From Neolewinella aurantiaca (GTDB lineage Bacteria; Bacteroidota; Bacteroidia; Chitinophagales; Saprospiraceae): a DNA stretch of 36,322 nucleotides. Location of the stretch: positions 1 through 36,322 of the forward strand of contig NZ_VOXD01000045.1 in NCBI RefSeq assembly GCF_008014675.1, read 5' to 3'. How positions within the stretch are numbered: position 1 is the stretch's first letter; every line of letters starts with the position of its first letter. The translations under genes were made by a program, and so were the position numbers. Under the pieces are notes generated by a model. The model was not told the origin of the DNA. It was given only the letters and a program-made list of their open reading frames with translations, and did no database searches. Positions 34,462 through 36,322 of this stretch are shown here, piece after piece.

Positions 34462-34980
34462 TTACAGTAAATCTAGAATCTTCCCGCCCCGCGAGCGAAA
34501 CCCGGGCGTTGTTCCTTCAGCAATAGTGAGTTCAATAATGCCGCGCAGCTCGTCCTTAAGTTCAGGGTAAATGTCGCAAAAGTTAAATACCACCGTCATG
34601 GCAAATACCCGGATGGCTACGGCCTCGGTCTGGTCTTCGAGGAGGCGGAAGGCGAGGTCCAGGAGTTTTCCCTGTTCGTCTTCTTCAACCGCAGAGAGGG
34701 GTAATTCGGAGAAATACCGCATTACATTGCGGCTTACGGAAGGGTGAGGGGCGGGGTCGGCGGCAGCAATCATCCGGCCGTGCCAGGGTTTCAGCCAGTC
34801 TGGTTTTTTCCGGCCCAGGTCCCCGACCACCATTGCGGAACGCTGCACTACCCGGTACTCACCGGTCAGAAAGGCATCCATCAGGGCTTCAACGCGCTTT
34901 TTGTCGGCGAGGACATGGTTGAGCACCAAGTCGGCGTTGGCGCGCGAATGTTCCTTAAGGAGTTGGTTGGGGTAGTTCAT
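34462..34980 (-). CDS. HEAT-repeat-like protein of unknown function
   Basis: 172 residues, all helical by pattern: AMDAFLTGEYRVVQRSAMVVGDLGRKKPDWL, MRYFSELPLSAVEEDEQGKLLDLAF, RVFAMTVVFNFCDIYPELKDEL, and the C-terminal GFRSRGGKILDLL. This matches a small Bacteroidota family of HEAT-like proteins, often mislabelled adenylosuccinate lyase; no lyase motif is present. No signal peptide, so cytosolic. GC content resembles the core genes, unlike its AT-rich neighbours. Its role is unknown. Confidence 0.7.
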   Translation of the reverse strand: MNYPNQLLKEHSRANADLVLNHVLADKKRVEALMDAFLTGEYRVVQRSAMVVGDLGRKKPDWLKPWHGRMIAAADPAPHPSVSRNVMRYFSELPLSAVEEDEQGKLLDLAFRLLEDQTEAVAIRVFAMTVVFNFCDIYPELKDELRGIIELTIAEGTTPGFRSRGGKILDLL

Positions 34981-35187
34981 CGTTGGAGACTACAAAGATC
35001 GTTGAAATATTTTCACCTAACTCGACAGGCGAACTTTTTTGTTGGAGCATTCGACTATTTTCTAGCGTATGACTGTGTTCTGTATCAGAATAAAAATAGT
35101 CTACTTCGCTAATGACAAAAAGGATTCGACTGGCGAGAAGACGAACATTACGGAGCTGATCGGAAATTTTACTTTCTAACTAGCCCA

Positions 35188-35973
35188 TTATTCAGCAGAA
35201 TAAAGCAATTGACCATTTGTCGTATATGCTAAAACAATATCTTTACCTTCTGATTCATCGTCGATCAATTCTGCTGAAAGTCCTCTTACTAAGGTAAATG
35301 AAACCAATACTCCACTAGGAAGACAAGGAAAATCATTACGATCATAAGTATAAGTGCCATTATCCGGAAGAACAACATAATCAGTACATCCGGCATTTCC
35401 CGAGCCATTAAACGCTTGATTAAAATCAGCGATCAGATACACTCCATTAGAATTTCTAGCATCAGAATTCCAACTTATTACAGTTTCATTGTGAAACAGT
35501 TGAAGCGGGATAGTATTTATGTTTGACTTAAGAACTTCCGGCACATATCCTACTTCAATGTCATTAGACGATTTATCTACACCTCTAGATTTCTTGTTAA
35601 GCTTCAGAATCATTTCCTTCCCAAAAAGGCCAAAAATTTCTGATTGCTCTCTAAGAGTATTATAGCTTTCGTCAATCGCAATTTCCCATTCTTTATTTAA
35701 CTCCAGTGTCATCGGGGGATGAAATGAACTATTTGCATCGCCACCATATCGCATAAAGTACACTTCTTGTGGAGTTCCTAGAGAGTCGATAGAACCTTGA
35801 TCATGTCGTATTTGAATTACTCCATTGTATGCCCCCATAAATGCCGACTCAACTAGATTTGTATTAACTATGCTGATGGGATTTCCAACTGGAACAGCAC
35901 TGTAGTCCTGACAACTCTGAAGAGAGGCAAAAAACAGGTATACTACCGGAGAAAACCAGAATAACTTTTTCAT
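35188..35973 (-). CDS. Hypothetical lipoprotein
   Basis: 261 residues. Lipoprotein signal MKKLFWFSPVVYLFFASLQSC (Cys21). The mature protein has no recognised domain; it is rich in Asn/Ser, with beta-type segments such as MTLELNKEWEIAIDES and GVYLIADFNQAF. A Cys pair (GNAGCTDYV and NDFPCLPSG) may form a disulfide. It has no operon partner. AT-rich, beside an IS1-type remnant, which suggests a recently acquired gene. Confidence 0.7.
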   Translation of the reverse strand: MKKLFWFSPVVYLFFASLQSCQDYSAVPVGNPISIVNTNLVESAFMGAYNGVIQIRHDQGSIDSLGTPQEVYFMRYGGDANSSFHPPMTLELNKEWEIAIDESYNTLREQSEIFGLFGKEMILKLNKKSRGVDKSSNDIEVGYVPEVLKSNINTIPLQLFHNETVISWNSDARNSNGVYLIADFNQAFNGSGNAGCTDYVVLPDNGTYTYDRNDFPCLPSGVLVSFTLVRGLSAELIDDESEGKDIVLAYTTNGQLLYSAE

Positions 35974-36042
35974 ATTAATATTTATTTTTTACGAATTACA
36001 CTTTGACCAAATGAGCGTTTTAGTTAATATTTTGGCGGTGTA

Positions 36043-36322
36043 TCAAATGTAAGGATAGGAATCTAGGTTTCGTTGCCACAAGAAATATCGGATTGCTGCG
36101 ACATGATTGCTGAGGTCTTTCGAGAAGCTGAGCGTCTTTCGGACGAGCCTGCTAACTCGCGCCCTTACACCGGTAAAGTAGCCCTCTATATAGTAGGTGA
36201 AGGCTTTTCCCGGCTTGTGCTGCTCTGGAGGGATTAGTTGGTAGTAGCTTTCAAAATGATCAGTAGCAAATTGACATTTTTGCCTTAATCGACTTGGGAG
36301 TTTGTCAAGGATAGCTTCAAGA
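36043..36322 (-). CDS. IS1-family transposase, C-terminal part (cut by window edge)
   Basis: A minus-strand frame open from the window edge to a TGA at 36043-36045 gives 92 residues. The segment YYIEGYFTGVRARVSRLVRK followed by TLSFSKDLSNHVAAIRYFLW matches the end of IS1-type (InsB/DDE) transposases, which carry 'RLxRLVRKTLSFSKSLExHIxAIxxF'. The N-terminal part is outside the window. No terminal inverted repeat was identified between this stop and the lipoprotein gene. Confidence 0.8.
   Translation of the reverse strand, partial: LEAILDKLPSRLRQKCQFATDHFESYYQLIPPEQHKPGKAFTYYIEGYFTGVRARVSRLVRKTLSFSKDLSNHVAAIRYFLWQRNLDSYPYI

Noticed and set aside
34462..34980. Adenylosuccinate lyase label for the HEAT-like gene
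   Set aside because: The protein is 172 residues with no lyase signature; the database label of related proteins appears to be wrong.
34981..35187. Possible small RNA in the gap between the HEAT-like and lipoprotein genes
   Set aside because: No promoter-hairpin-T-run arrangement could be supported.

Overview
The window looks like a chromosomal segment of a Bacteroidota bacterium, probably Saprospiria (Lewinella-like); the class-level call is an inference. The evidence is a protein with a type IX secretion (T9SS) C-terminal sorting domain, a PorW/SprE-like T9SS lipoprotein, a GLPGLI-family protein next to a TonB-receptor-like protein, and repeated promoter boxes of the Bacteroidota form TAnnTTTG. 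Shine-Dalgarno sequences are nearly absent.

Layout. Bases 1-1690 are a scarred mobile region: the 5' end of an IS256-type transposase and a decayed RadC-family gene. Next come uvrA (minus), about 1 kb of gene-poor sequence rich in inverted repeats, a lipoprotein alkaline phosphatase, a Spy/LTXXQ-like periplasmic protein and a fatty-acid desaturase. A LolC/E-type permease, a MarR regulator and a LolA-like carrier follow. The centre holds a 1456-residue T9SS-exported protein and an HExxH metalloprotease. Then come rplY, a cytochrome c / anmK / epimerase run, a membrane-anchored M23 peptidase, the porW-like gene and the rpsF-rpsR-rplI operon. The right end (about 30.3-36.3 kb) is visibly more AT-rich: a TonB-receptor-like protein, a GLPGLI protein and a six-cysteine secreted protein in one apparent operon, a HEAT-like protein, an orphan lipoprotein, and the C-terminal end of an IS1-type transposase.

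Functional themes. Most genes concern the cell envelope: lipoprotein transport (LolC/E, LolA), T9SS export (PorW-like and a T9SS client), wall turnover and recycling (M23, AnmK), lipid desaturation and surface proteins. Housekeeping genes (uvrA, rplY, rpsF-rpsR-rplI) lie between them.

Most notable non-coding content. (1) A MITE-like element is present in three copies (7042-7207, 9608-9773, 20690-20860). It has inverted ends, a guanine-rich block and, for two copies, perfect 10-11 bp flanking direct repeats. (2) A dispersed 17-mer, GCGCGGCCGCAGGTGCA, occurs in three identical and four near-identical copies, inside linkers of three proteins and between genes. (3) Three genes have TAnnTTTG boxes only 2-4 nt before the start codon, suggesting leaderless mRNAs. 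No tRNA, rRNA or CRISPR array was seen.
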